From NCBI GenBank assembly GCA_021808425.1, contig JAKBBS010000039.1, positions 1 to 23,361 of the forward strand: DNA of 23,361 nt, written 5' to 3'. Positions within the stretch are counted from its first letter, which is position 1, and every line of letters starts with the position of its first letter. Of this stretch, positions 15,817-23,232 are shown in pieces. The notes under the pieces were generated by a model. The model was given only the letters and a program-made list of their open reading frames with translations. It had not been told where the DNA came from and ran no database searches. The position numbers were made by a program, and so were the translations under genes. This DNA comes from Actinomycetes bacterium (GTDB taxonomy: Bacteria > Actinomycetota > Acidimicrobiia > Acidimicrobiales > Palsa-688).

Positions 15817-15984
15817 AATTTAAAAATATACTAAACTTCTATACAACACAAGTGATAATAAGAAAAATGACACACAGCGCTAAAACTCAGCCTAGTGCGA
15901 GATGCGCTGGTTGCCGTCGGGAGGGGGGTATCATTGGGACTGCGAAGGACTGATGGGGGTTGAGCTGATCGACGGAACCCACGG
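15817..15984. promoter_or_regulatory. AT-rich divergent spacer between pseudokinase and CHAD genes
   Basis: The half next to the pseudokinase start (about 15812-15880) is strongly AT-rich, unlike its GC-rich surroundings. It contains several TATA-like words (TTTAAAAATATA, TTCTATACAACA), as expected of a promoter or DNA-bending element. Transcription to both sides would leave from here. No defined operator is visible. Confidence 0.45.
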
Positions 15985-15988
15985 GTGA
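15953..15988 (+). CDS. Possible 11-residue leader peptide overlapping the CHAD start
   Basis: An ATG at 15953, five bases after AAGGA, opens a frame for MGVELIDGTHG. Its TGA (15986-15988) overlaps the GTG start of the CHAD gene as GTGA. This geometry is typical of translational coupling, but a frame this short may arise by chance. Confidence 0.25.
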   Translation: MGVELIDGTHG

Positions 15989-16866
15989 AAGCCACAATTG
16001 CTCAACTGACTGCTACCACGGTCGAGGTCGGCCTCCATCGTTTCTTGCTCCATGAGGGAGGGGTCCGCCTTGGCCGGGATCCAGAGGATGTCCACCAGGC
16101 GAGGATCGCAATCCGACAGCTTCGGGCTAATGTGGGCGCACTCGAGCCGTTCATCGAGGCAATGGCGTACCGTCAAACCGTGGAATCACTTCGCCCCCTT
16201 GGGCGTCTGCTCGGTCCTGTCCGGGATGCCGACGTGCTGGCGGCCCGTCTCAGGGGTGCAGCGGAGACCCTGGAGCTGGATGACCGCGCTCAGCTGGACG
16301 AGCTTGTCGAGCGGCTTCGCAAGGAGCGAAACGAGGCCCACCACCGGCTACTGGACCATTTAGGCCAGGAGTCCCACGACTTGCTTTTAGAGCGGCTGTC
16401 CAGGCTGAGCGAGGATCCGCCCTTGATAAACCCCCGAGCGAAGGCGGCGCCCTTGCTCATCCCCATCCTTACGCGAAGTTGGCGGGAGCTGTCCAAGGCG
16501 GTGAAGAAGCTCGAGGACCAGCCGGCTGATAGGGAACTACACCACGTCCGTATCCGCGTGAAACGGTTCCGCTATCTCGTGGAAATGTCCGCACTCGTCG
16601 TCGGGAATCGCGCGCAGCGCCTCGGTCGAGCGATCATGCCGCTACAGGAAACACTCGGTGAGCTGCAGGACGCTTCGGTCGCTGAAAGATGGCTTCGTTC
16701 GTCGGTGGCCGACGCCAGCTGTCGTCAAGCGATGGTCGCTGGCCAGTTGATCGGGGACGAGAGAAGGCGAGCAGAGCGCGTCCGGCACGAGTGGAGGTCT
16801 GAGTGGGACGCGGTCCGAGCCAAGGGTGTCGCAGACTGGTTGGGCCGGGATTCGACCCTCCGATGA
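15985..16866 (+). CDS. CHAD domain-containing protein
   Basis: The 293-residue helical protein is a stand-alone CHAD domain. It shows both typical basic repeats: VHQARIAIRQLRANV (about 37-51) in the first half and LHHVRIRVKRFRYLVEM (about 185-201) in the second. Rows of Arg, Lys and His line the helices. CHAD domains bind polyphosphate and target proteins to polyP granules. Many are fused to CYTH triphosphatase domains, but no such domain is present here. The start is GTG at 15985. The stop overlaps the SixA-like gene by four bases, so the two are translated together. Together they suggest polyphosphate handling or signalling. Confidence 0.88.
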   Translation: MKATIAQLTATTVEVGLHRFLLHEGGVRLGRDPEDVHQARIAIRQLRANVGALEPFIEAMAYRQTVESLRPLGRLLGPVRDADVLAARLRGAAETLELDDRAQLDELVERLRKERNEAHHRLLDHLGQESHDLLLERLSRLSEDPPLINPRAKAAPLLIPILTRSWRELSKAVKKLEDQPADRELHHVRIRVKRFRYLVEMSALVVGNRAQRLGRAIMPLQETLGELQDASVAERWLRSSVADASCRQAMVAGQLIGDERRRAERVRHEWRSEWDAVRAKGVADWLGRDSTLR

Positions 16867-17324
16867 GTGTGCTGCTCGTTCGCCACGCCAGCGCGGAAGA
16901 CCGATCGACTTGGAACGGCGAAGACCGCCTGCGGCCGTTGGATGACAGGGGGTGCCGACAAGCTGCGGCGCTGATCGAACACCTGGACGGGTACGCGTTT
17001 ACCTCAGTCATCTCCAGTCCGGCCTTGCGGTGTGTCAGCACTGTTGGCCCGCTGGCAGCGGCTCGGGACTTGACTGTCTGCGTCAGCGAGTCCCTAGCGG
17101 AAGCGAACGAGCGACGCGCACTGGATTTGGTTCGCTCGTTGGCAGGAACGGACTGCCTCGTTTGCACGCACGGGGACAACATTCCTTTCATCCTGTGGCA
17201 CTTCGCCTTCTTCAGCGGATTCGACCTCGGCCCGGATCCGGAGTGGCGGAAGGCTTCTGCCTGGGTGCTTCAGACCGCCGCCGGGCGATTCGTCGAAGCG
17301 AGATACCTGCCGCCGCCTGTGTAG
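16863..17324 (+). CDS. SixA-like histidine phosphatase
   Basis: The 153-residue protein belongs to the histidine phosphatase superfamily. Motifs are LVRHASAEDR (RHA replacing RHG, as in SixA), SPALRCVSTVGPLA with the second Arg, the acidic ANERRALDL segment and the second catalytic His in VCTHGDNIPF. E. coli SixA dephosphorylates phosphohistidine, so a phospho-His or small phosphoester substrate is likely. The ATG at 16863 lies inside ATGA, overlapping the CHAD stop. CHAD-SixA pairs are recurrent near polyphosphate kinase genes in actinobacteria, but no ppk is within this window. Confidence 0.85.
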   Translation: MSVLLVRHASAEDRSTWNGEDRLRPLDDRGCRQAAALIEHLDGYAFTSVISSPALRCVSTVGPLAAARDLTVCVSESLAEANERRALDLVRSLAGTDCLVCTHGDNIPFILWHFAFFSGFDLGPDPEWRKASAWVLQTAAGRFVEARYLPPPV

Positions 17325-17362
17325 CAGACAATGCATCGCCTGGGTATCTAAGGAGCGCCACG

Positions 17363-17400
17363 CCGACTTACGAGATGTGCAAGCAGATCTCGTAAGTCGG
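17363..17400 (+). terminator. Perfect 14-bp hairpin after the SixA-like gene
   Basis: CCGACTTACGAGAT (17363-17376) and ATCTCGTAAGTCGG (17387-17400) are perfect reverse complements around a 10-base loop, 38 bases after the stop. No T-run follows. The likely role is transcription stop or mRNA end protection; a protein-binding site is the alternative. Confidence 0.5.
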
Positions 17401-17565
17401 AGAGGTTCTCATCCAACAAACCTGATGATGATCTGAGTGGCAAATGAACAACAGCGGTCGATGGAAGCGCAACTCGACGATCGTATGGTTCTAATACGGC
17501 CCAACATTGAAGCAATCTCCAGCGTCGATAGTAGCCGTAATGTACCCACATATCTAGGAGGAACC

Positions 17566-18027
17566 ATGTTTATCACTCACAAGCTACTGCTACCCTTCGG
17601 CGTTGCTACGCTTCTCGCAACCGGTGGGGCGGCATTCTTGGCGCAAAACACTCAACCAGTGTCCGGCCAAGGTGTCTCTCTCAGTGCGATCGACGGCTAT
17701 AGCATATCTGCTATCAGCTACACGGTTGATCCGCCCCCCCCACCGGGGCCGCCTATGAGCGTCACATCGGTGAGCTTTGACGCCACGACCACCTCACAGG
17801 GAGAGCTTTCGGCAACCCAGGGATTCGTAAAGCTCGATCCGCCTGGCCCTCCGGTGGCGTGGATGGCCTGCCAATCGCCGCAATCAGCTGCGAACCCGGT
17901 TGGCTCGCCACCCTGGGCGACGACGGTGTCGTTTACATGCGCGATTAATCCGGGAGTGCCGGTCAACGGTCCTGGACCCAACAACATCGGAGTGCTCGAC
18001 CATTTGGGCATCGAGGTGAACCAGTAG
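17566..18027 (+). CDS. Small secreted Pro-rich protein, putative SipW-type peptidase substrate
   Basis: The 153-residue protein has an N-terminal signal (MFITHKLLLPFGVATLLATG, then GAAFLAQNTQPVSGQG) and no further TM segment. The mature part has Pro/Gly-rich turns (DPPPPPGPPM and DPPGPP), beta-prone strands and two Cys (MACQS and FTCAI) that may pair. The signal and the following region resemble exported fibre or surface proteins cleaved by SipW-like peptidases, though I do not recognise a family. The ATG at 17566 follows a strong TAGGAGGAA site. The longer frame upstream has no such site. The adjacent peptidase gene strongly suggests a substrate-enzyme pair. Two hairpins after this gene may make it the most expressed member. 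Confidence 0.6.
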   Translation: MFITHKLLLPFGVATLLATGGAAFLAQNTQPVSGQGVSLSAIDGYSISAISYTVDPPPPPGPPMSVTSVSFDATTTSQGELSATQGFVKLDPPGPPVAWMACQSPQSAANPVGSPPWATTVSFTCAINPGVPVNGPGPNNIGVLDHLGIEVNQ

Positions 18028-18038
18028 GAACCTTGAAC

Positions 18039-18062
18039 CCGTGAAGCCCTCGTCCTTCACGG
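18039..18062 (+). terminator. Short inverted repeat after the secreted-protein gene
   Basis: CCGTGAAG (18039-18046) pairs with CTTCACGG (18055-18062) around eight bases, extendable through a one-base bulge. It lies 12 bases after the stop and just before a stronger hairpin. There is no T-tract. It probably contributes to a partial terminator or mRNA stabiliser. Confidence 0.4.
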
Positions 18063-18072
18063 TTGTCGGTTG

Positions 18073-18111
18073 GGTGGTGTTGGATGGCTCCAAGAAGCAT
18101 CCAACACCACC
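18073..18111 (+). terminator. Perfect 14-bp hairpin between secreted-protein and peptidase genes
   Basis: GGTGGTGTTGGATG (18073-18086) and CATCCAACACCACC (18098-18111) are perfect reverse complements around 11 bases. Placed between substrate and peptidase genes, it is well positioned to lower read-through into the peptidase or protect the upstream mRNA end. No T-run follows, so attenuation is an inference. Confidence 0.5.
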
Positions 18112-18159
18112 TGTCGTCCTGTGGGTGAAGTCGTCGTAGTCTTCCAAGAGGGTGGTGCC

Positions 18160-18657
18160 ATGTGGTTCCCAGGCATGAAGGTAGTGAGATTTCTGCTAGT
18201 GCTCTTAGCGCTTGTGGGCGCGTGGTGGTTGTTCGCGCCGCAGACACTAGGGGGTTCTGACACCTACGTGGTCGTCTCCGGTCCGAGCATGTGGCCGAAG
18301 CTGGTCACTGGTGATCTCGTCGTGCTGCGTCGTGCCGGCACTTACCATACGGGCGAGATCGCAGCGTACAAGACCACGCAACTTGAGGCACCGATTCTTC
18401 ATCAGATCATATCGGTCAGCGACAATCGATTCACCTTCAAAGGCATCAACAATGGTTTCGTCGATCCTTCATATCCGGTACAATCGGAGATAGTTGGACG
18501 GATGTGGCTTGATCTCGGTCCAACTGGACGGCTTCTACGCTTTACGCAACTTCCCGTTGTTGGAGGTGCACTTGTGTTTGCTGCAAGTGCGTACGCTTGG
18601 TGGCCGCGCCGCCGGGGGCGCCACCATCGATTGGGGAGGAGGACGACCTGTGCATGA
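18160..18657 (+). CDS. S26-family signal peptidase, ER/SipW type
   Basis: The 165-residue membrane peptidase has an N-terminal TM (about 8-26), then the nucleophile box VSGPSMWPKLVTGDLVVLRR with Ser43. The general base position is His81 in ILHQIISV instead of the bacterial Lys, and Asp102 lies in NNGFVDPSYPV. Ser-His-Asp is the arrangement of archaeal, ER and Bacillus SipW peptidases rather than LepB. A second TM follows near 131-147 and a basic tail. SipW-type enzymes mature specific surface or biofilm proteins. It should cleave the small secreted protein encoded upstream. The ATG at 18160 is chosen to begin just before the TM; the longer frame crosses the hairpin. Its stop overlaps the DUF5305-like gene by 8 bases. 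Confidence 0.85.
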   Translation: MWFPGMKVVRFLLVLLALVGAWWLFAPQTLGGSDTYVVVSGPSMWPKLVTGDLVVLRRAGTYHTGEIAAYKTTQLEAPILHQIISVSDNRFTFKGINNGFVDPSYPVQSEIVGRMWLDLGPTGRLLRFTQLPVVGGALVFAASAYAWWPRRRGRHHRLGRRTTCA

Positions 18658-19870
18658 TTTAGACGATTCGCTTCGAGAGTGGCGACGAGTCGCAGTGATG
18701 ACGGTGCTAGCCGCACTCGTCGCAGTGACAGCGCTTGGTGCTGTATGGGTGGCTCTTCCAGGCGCCCTTCGTTTGGGCCACACCTCCCGAGTCCCATATG
18801 ATGCGCAATTCTCCCTCGAGTACTCGGGACAGCCGTCGCCGGGCGGGGTCTATGGATCGATTCCTGCGACGACAGGTCAACCGCTGTACCTTACGTCGCT
18901 TAGCAGCCTGAATATGGTGTTGCGATACCACTTCTCCTCGCCGAGCGCATCGTCGGTGGCCGGGACAGTAACGGCTGCTGTCGTCGTGGAGGATCAGGGT
19001 TTGAACGAGTTCATCGTCGGACCAACGAAGGTACCCTTATCAAACGGCTCTGCAGTGGTCAGTCTGCCTATATCGCTCAGCCGCTACTCGCAAGTGATCT
19101 CGAACCTGTCGACCGTGGCGGGCCCCTCGTCCTACTCTATCGACGTGGTCGCTGCCTCGGCTGTTACCGGGAGCGTCTCAGAGCAGCGGATAAGAAGCTC
19201 GGCGAAGGCTTCGTTCGCCTTTACCGGCGCTTCGACGATGCTCATTCCCGTTGCCGCATCATTGCCAGCCGGGGCTACCTCCCCGTCGAGGCCGATTCCT
19301 TCGCTGTTGAGTGGCTCGGGCGCGAGCCAGGCGGGACCCCCCATGCTGAGCGACTCGCCGGGCGCGGTAAGTCGCTCCGTACCGTCTGCTGGCGACGTGA
19401 AGATTGGTGGATTCCGTCTCCCAGGCCTGCCCCTGGCTGTGGTGGGCGCGGTGGTGGCTCTGGCGGCCGGCATTACAGGTACCCGTCTTGGACGACGCTT
19501 GCGGAGGAAGTGGGTTCAGGATCCCCGTCTAGCCGTGGCGCAGAGGTTAGCGAGTCGCGTCGTCGCCACGAAGGGTTCTGTCCCGGAAGGGGAGAACGTC
19601 GTTTATGTCGAGCGCGCCGAGGATCTGCAGCGGATGTCACGCGTACTAGAAGTTCCCATCCTTCGCGTGGAGGCGGAGGAAGGCTCAGCGGCTTTCATGG
19701 TACATGACGACCGCTACGTCTACTGCTACCGGGTCGGAGTCGTCGTTGATGCCGAGGATGTGGAGTCCTCAGGGCTGAAGCCCTCTGCTCCGTGGATCAG
19801 TCCGGCGGACTCGAAGCGCCTTGCTTCTGAAGGGGCAAGTCGCAATGGATCGGTTGTGGAGGCGCCGTAA
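18650..19870 (+). CDS. DUF5305-like two-TM membrane protein
   Basis: The 406-residue protein has a TM helix at about 14-36, an extracellular beta-rich domain (about 40-250), a second TM at about 257-277 and a cytosolic C-terminal part of some 130 residues. Outside-domain features are AQFSLEYSG, GGVYGSIPATTGQPLY and NMVLRYHF, which recall DUF5305 proteins encoded next to signal peptidases in archaea and some bacteria. A Ser/Pro-rich stalk (about 203-250) leads to TM2. The GTG at 18650 is chosen because it follows GGGGAGGAGG and overlaps the peptidase stop; upstream codons duplicate peptidase sequence in another frame. It probably works with the peptidase in maturing or anchoring the secreted protein. 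The exact role is unknown. Confidence 0.65.
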   Translation: MHDLDDSLREWRRVAVMTVLAALVAVTALGAVWVALPGALRLGHTSRVPYDAQFSLEYSGQPSPGGVYGSIPATTGQPLYLTSLSSLNMVLRYHFSSPSASSVAGTVTAAVVVEDQGLNEFIVGPTKVPLSNGSAVVSLPISLSRYSQVISNLSTVAGPSSYSIDVVAASAVTGSVSEQRIRSSAKASFAFTGASTMLIPVAASLPAGATSPSRPIPSLLSGSGASQAGPPMLSDSPGAVSRSVPSAGDVKIGGFRLPGLPLAVVGAVVALAAGITGTRLGRRLRRKWVQDPRLAVAQRLASRVVATKGSVPEGENVVYVERAEDLQRMSRVLEVPILRVEAEEGSAAFMVHDDRYVYCYRVGVVVDAEDVESSGLKPSAPWISPADSKRLASEGASRNGSVVEAP

Positions 19871-19873
19871 ATG

Positions 19874-20725
19874 TCATCGCCCTACGCTGACATCGAAGAT
19901 GTCTCCTCCGACAACGGGCCATCTGGCAGCCTGAGCTAGGCGGATCGCGTCTCGTTGGGTGTGCAGCCCGAGTTTGAGCAAGATAGCGTGCACCTGGGAG
20001 CGGATTGTTGCAACCGAAACGACGTGGCTCGCAGCGATTTCATCGACGGATAGTCCGTTGCAGAGTTCCGCGAGGACGCTGGCCTCAGCCTTGGTAAGAG
20101 TGGCGAGTTGGGAGCGAAGCGGTTTGATCCGCCGGCGTTCCTTGTCAACGGAATCGAGCATGGCGCTTCGCTCCGTCGGAGGGATAGCGGGTTCACCCTG
20201 AGCGAGGCACTCGAGAACCCGATGCAGTTGATCGAGCGGCCATGCTTTGTTCACCAACCCTTGGGCGCCGGCAGCAATGGCGCATCCCAGACGCAGACTG
20301 TCGTCGACGCCACTGATGACGGCGACTGCGATGCCAAGGAGATGCAACGGACGGATGAGACTGAGCCCATCAAGGTCATGTCGGAGGTTCAAATCAACCA
20401 GTGTTATGCGAACCCTGCCGTCCCACCAAGGCCCCTGGTCGATGACTGTGACAAGTTCCGAGACGCTCAGCGTGCCGCAGACGAGTGCCGTGGCAGCGAA
20501 TCCCCAGCCCGACAGTACGTTCACCAACGAGCGGGCGACGAGTTCGTGGTTCTCGACTATCACAACTGAAGCCGGCGGCGCCTGTGGTATCGCCGGGAGA
20601 GCGCCGGTCACCTTCTGATCGAGGTCTGGTCTTCTATAGCTTCTCGGGTCTGTGATCTCCGTCGTTTGTTCTGTAGGATCGGACAGATACTGCGGACGCA
20701 GGGATGGCAGTGCGGACGTGCTCAT
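19874..20725 (-). CDS. NarL/LuxR-type response regulator
   Basis: The 283-residue protein begins with about 50 residues of low-complexity sequence. The receiver domain follows (VVIVENHELVARSLVNVL, with phosphoacceptor Asp111 in ITLVDLNL, a Ser switch in AVISGVDD and Lys160 in LVNKAWP). It ends in a LuxR HTH (about 210-264, LTKAEASVLAELCNGLS and VSVATIRSQVHAILLKLG). The first acidic-pair position reads Glu-Asn instead of two acids, which may weaken Mg binding. The ATG at 20725 overlaps the kinase stop as ATGA, so the pair is co-translated. It meets the DUF5305-like gene tail to tail with 3 bases between, making the export cassette a plausible but unproven target. Confidence 0.88.
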   Translation of the reverse strand: MSTSALPSLRPQYLSDPTEQTTEITDPRSYRRPDLDQKVTGALPAIPQAPPASVVIVENHELVARSLVNVLSGWGFAATALVCGTLSVSELVTVIDQGPWWDGRVRITLVDLNLRHDLDGLSLIRPLHLLGIAVAVISGVDDSLRLGCAIAAGAQGLVNKAWPLDQLHRVLECLAQGEPAIPPTERSAMLDSVDKERRRIKPLRSQLATLTKAEASVLAELCNGLSVDEIAASHVVSVATIRSQVHAILLKLGLHTQRDAIRLAQAARWPVVGGDIFDVSVGR

Positions 20726-22386
20726 CCCATACTCGCAGCTGGCCACGGTGGCATCAAAGGGGCAGGAGTGGGGGCAGCCGGGCTCGCAATACTGCGAGCG
20801 TGGAGTGCAGGCAAGTGGATTGTCATAACTGTGCCAGGCTGGAAGCGCTCCCAGGTTAGAGAGCCCCCGACGCTCTCAAGGAGCCGCCGAGCGCCCGGCA
20901 GTCCAATCCCTCCTGAAGGCCGTCTGTCGATTGGAGGAGACCAAAGTTGGTCGATTGACAACGACTTATCACCCAGGGCAATTCCAGGTCCGTTATCAGC
21001 GACGGTAATGTGCAATAACGATGGGTGGCCGGCCAAGATAACAACGACGTCCGCGCCTGGTGCGTGCCGCGTAGCATTGTCCAGAAGTTCTCCTACAACT
21101 CTCGATAGGACCGTCGGATCTCCCGCTGCTCGATATGGAACGCCGGGAGGTCGTTTGAGGTGCACTGACAGCCCACGGTGTCTGGCCGCTCGAATCTCGA
21201 TGTCGAGCACTTGATGCACGTCAAAGGTATCGTCGGCCTGCAGGCTCTCCCCAACAGCCGCAGCGACACGGCTTCCGGCTTGGCGTAGGATCCGTACAGC
21301 ATCAGGGTCGACTGTAGCTGTCGAGAAGCGACTCACTCGCGGGAGCAACTCGACGCCGCAGTTGAGAAGCAGCAGAGCGGATCGGACTTCGTGGCGCGTG
21401 GTCTGGAGACAGAATTCGCTATTTGCGAGCTGGGATTCGAAGCGTTGACTTCGCTCACGCTCCTCTCGGAGCACGACCCGGTTCGCTTGGGCCCCACGAT
21501 TTAGTTCGGTCACAACTCCGAACAAACACCAACCTAAGGCCTCGATGCGGAACACGGCTGGGAAGACGGCCGACACCAATGTGGCAGACGATAGAGTCGC
21601 TTGCGAAGCGCCAGCTTCGGACAGAGTCAGAAGCGAGATGGCGAAACAGACATCGGAGATGCGCCACTTGCTCCTGAGACGCGCTACGAGCCACACCGTC
21701 CCGGCGACGCACGCAGCCGCGAGTATTTCCCCGGCGCTTCTCGGAGAAATCAGGGTATCGAGGAGAGCTGAAGCGACCCACGAGCCAAGCGATCCGACCG
21801 CGAGGCTCGCGATTGCCGCGATAGGCCTAAGTCGCCCACCTGTAACTCGCTGATTTGCGATGAACAAGGCCAACCATAGGAGACCACCGGCAGTCCCCAG
21901 CAGCCCCATAACAGGAAGGTCCTTCGCTAAGGTCGCTGGTGCCTGTAGCCCGACGATCGGGTCCCCCGATGAACCTGTCGTGATCGCCGCGTCGGCTGCC
22001 TCCATCTGGTGGATGCCCACAGCGGCTTGGGCGCACGCAGCGACGAAAAGTCCGCCACCGAGGACGACCCATCGAAGCCTATGGTCCCCGAGTTGCCAGA
22101 GAAACAGCGATGCAGCAGATCCGACGAAACTGCCCGTCACCACAAACACTGCGACCGTTGCTCCCTCGAGAAGCTCGTCGAGGCGTGTGTACCGACCGCT
22201 CAGGAGCACCGCCAAGGCCCAAGTCGCCACGCTGGTCACTACCGCCAGTGAGGCTGTTAGCCCGACAGAACGCTTGGTTGCAAATGCGGGCAGCTTGTAC
22301 GAGGGCAGCCGCTGAGTTCTCAACTCAGGTTCGCGATGACGATGCGAATTGTCAGTCGGTTCCTGTGACTCGGAATAACACCACAT
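20722..22386 (-). CDS. Membrane sensor histidine kinase
   Basis: The 554-residue kinase has a multi-pass N-terminal half (hydrophobic segments from about 42 to 295, roughly eight) with no obvious large extracellular domain. A coiled linker follows (VVLREERERSQRFESQL). The phospho-acceptor is His332 in TTRHEVRSALLLLN. The ATP-binding domain has the N box ELLDNATRHA (Asn437), G1 VADNGPGI (463-469) and G2 SGGIGLPGARRLLE. The membrane half resembles sensors that detect signals within the bilayer. An ATG at 22386 follows GGAGGGG. It overlaps the response-regulator gene and forms a two-gene operon with it. The tail after the ATPase (about 530-554) is Ala/Pro-rich. Confidence 0.88.
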   Translation of the reverse strand: MWCYSESQEPTDNSHRHREPELRTQRLPSYKLPAFATKRSVGLTASLAVVTSVATWALAVLLSGRYTRLDELLEGATVAVFVVTGSFVGSAASLFLWQLGDHRLRWVVLGGGLFVAACAQAAVGIHQMEAADAAITTGSSGDPIVGLQAPATLAKDLPVMGLLGTAGGLLWLALFIANQRVTGGRLRPIAAIASLAVGSLGSWVASALLDTLISPRSAGEILAAACVAGTVWLVARLRSKWRISDVCFAISLLTLSEAGASQATLSSATLVSAVFPAVFRIEALGWCLFGVVTELNRGAQANRVVLREERERSQRFESQLANSEFCLQTTRHEVRSALLLLNCGVELLPRVSRFSTATVDPDAVRILRQAGSRVAAAVGESLQADDTFDVHQVLDIEIRAARHRGLSVHLKRPPGVPYRAAGDPTVLSRVVGELLDNATRHAPGADVVVILAGHPSLLHITVADNGPGIALGDKSLSIDQLWSPPIDRRPSGGIGLPGARRLLESVGGSLTWERFQPGTVMTIHLPALHARSIASPAAPTPAPLMPPWPAASMG

Positions 22387-22532
22387 AGGTCATTACCCCT
22401 CCGGAGAAGCTTCGCTAGACAACCATCAAGGTGCTCTCAATCCCGCTTTCCGCCACGCTATTCTACTTCATCAACATAGACATCCACAACGGCTGTGGAC
22501 GAATGAGTAGTACGCATACGTCGGGGAGCGTT
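22387..22532. promoter_or_regulatory. Spacer between kinase and CMD-like gene
   Basis: This 146-base spacer lies upstream of the kinase operon and downstream of the CMD-like gene, so it should hold the kinase promoter. Near the kinase start is a GGAGGGG ribosome-binding site on the minus strand. I see no clear -35/-10 pair or repeat. Confidence 0.3.
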
Positions 22533-23102
22533 TTATCCCCATTGCGATGCCACACCTGGCGGCAGAGAGACGTCGAAGGCATTCAAGGTGTACGACACGA
22601 GCGTGTAGTAGCCGCACAATGTCACTAGTTCGACCAGCTGGACATCGCCGAGGTGGGCTCGGGCGTCGCTATGTGTGGCTTTGGACAAGCGACCGGTTCG
22701 GACGATTTCGGAGGCGACCTTGTGGACTAGGTGTTGCGTGTCGTCGCTGAACTCCGGTTCTTGGCCGGTGCCAAGGCTTGAGATGACGGCCTCTGGCACG
22801 CCGTGGTGGCGGGCCATAGCGGAGTGGGCGAACCACTCGAACTCGGCCTTGAAGTGTGCCCCGACGGTGATGATGGCCAGCTCTATCAGCTTCCGGTCGA
22901 GGGCCATGTCATAGCGGAGGGCTGAGCCGAGCGCTGCCAGCCGAGTGCCGATTCGCGGTGCCTGCACCCATGCGTTGAAGGGGCCTTGCAGATCGCCGTC
23001 GCCGTCGGCGATCTGGCTTCCCCGCGAATCGACCAGCGAGTCATACAGCTCCCGCCCGGCGGCGTCGAGTTCGGAGCGGGTTCTGTGCTCTAGTCGATCC
23101 AC
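22533..23102 (-). CDS. Carboxymuconolactone decarboxylase (AhpD-like) family protein
   Basis: The protein has 189 residues from GTG 23102. Features are an N-terminal helical segment (LDAAGRELYDSLVDSRG) and a GPFNAWVQAPRIG motif. The family core follows: RKLIELAIITVGAHFKAEFEWFAH, then MARHHGVPEAVIS, and a C-terminal helix pair (VQLVELVTLCGYYTLVSYTL). The family includes decarboxylases and AhpD peroxidase partners, but the AhpD CxxC is replaced by GAHFKAEFEW, so a thiol peroxidase role is unlikely. The substrate is unknown. Longer in-frame starts up to 23255 would run antisense into the CpaF-like gene and look like shadow coding. No clear ribosome-binding site precedes this GTG, so the start is uncertain. 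Confidence 0.75.
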   Translation of the reverse strand: MDRLEHRTRSELDAAGRELYDSLVDSRGSQIADGDGDLQGPFNAWVQAPRIGTRLAALGSALRYDMALDRKLIELAIITVGAHFKAEFEWFAHSAMARHHGVPEAVISSLGTGQEPEFSDDTQHLVHKVASEIVRTGRLSKATHSDARAHLGDVQLVELVTLCGYYTLVSYTLNAFDVSLPPGVASQWG

Positions 23103-23232
23103 GAACCATAATGTACCGAGGCGAGCACACCGAGCCACAGTCTGTTTGTCGAACCGTCGAACCGTCGAAGGAGATAGGTGCGCGCTCAGCCTGATCTTGG
23201 CGCTTTCTGCGCCATCCCTCTTTCGAACACGT

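Noticed and set aside
17437..17565. 43-residue N-terminal extension of the secreted protein
   Set aside because: It would bury the signal peptide inside the chain, and the strong GGAGG site directly precedes the ATG at 17566.
18494..18649. Upstream start for the DUF5305-like protein inside the peptidase gene
   Set aside because: The extra residues are out-of-frame peptidase sequence. GTG 18650 has a GGAGGAGG site at good spacing.
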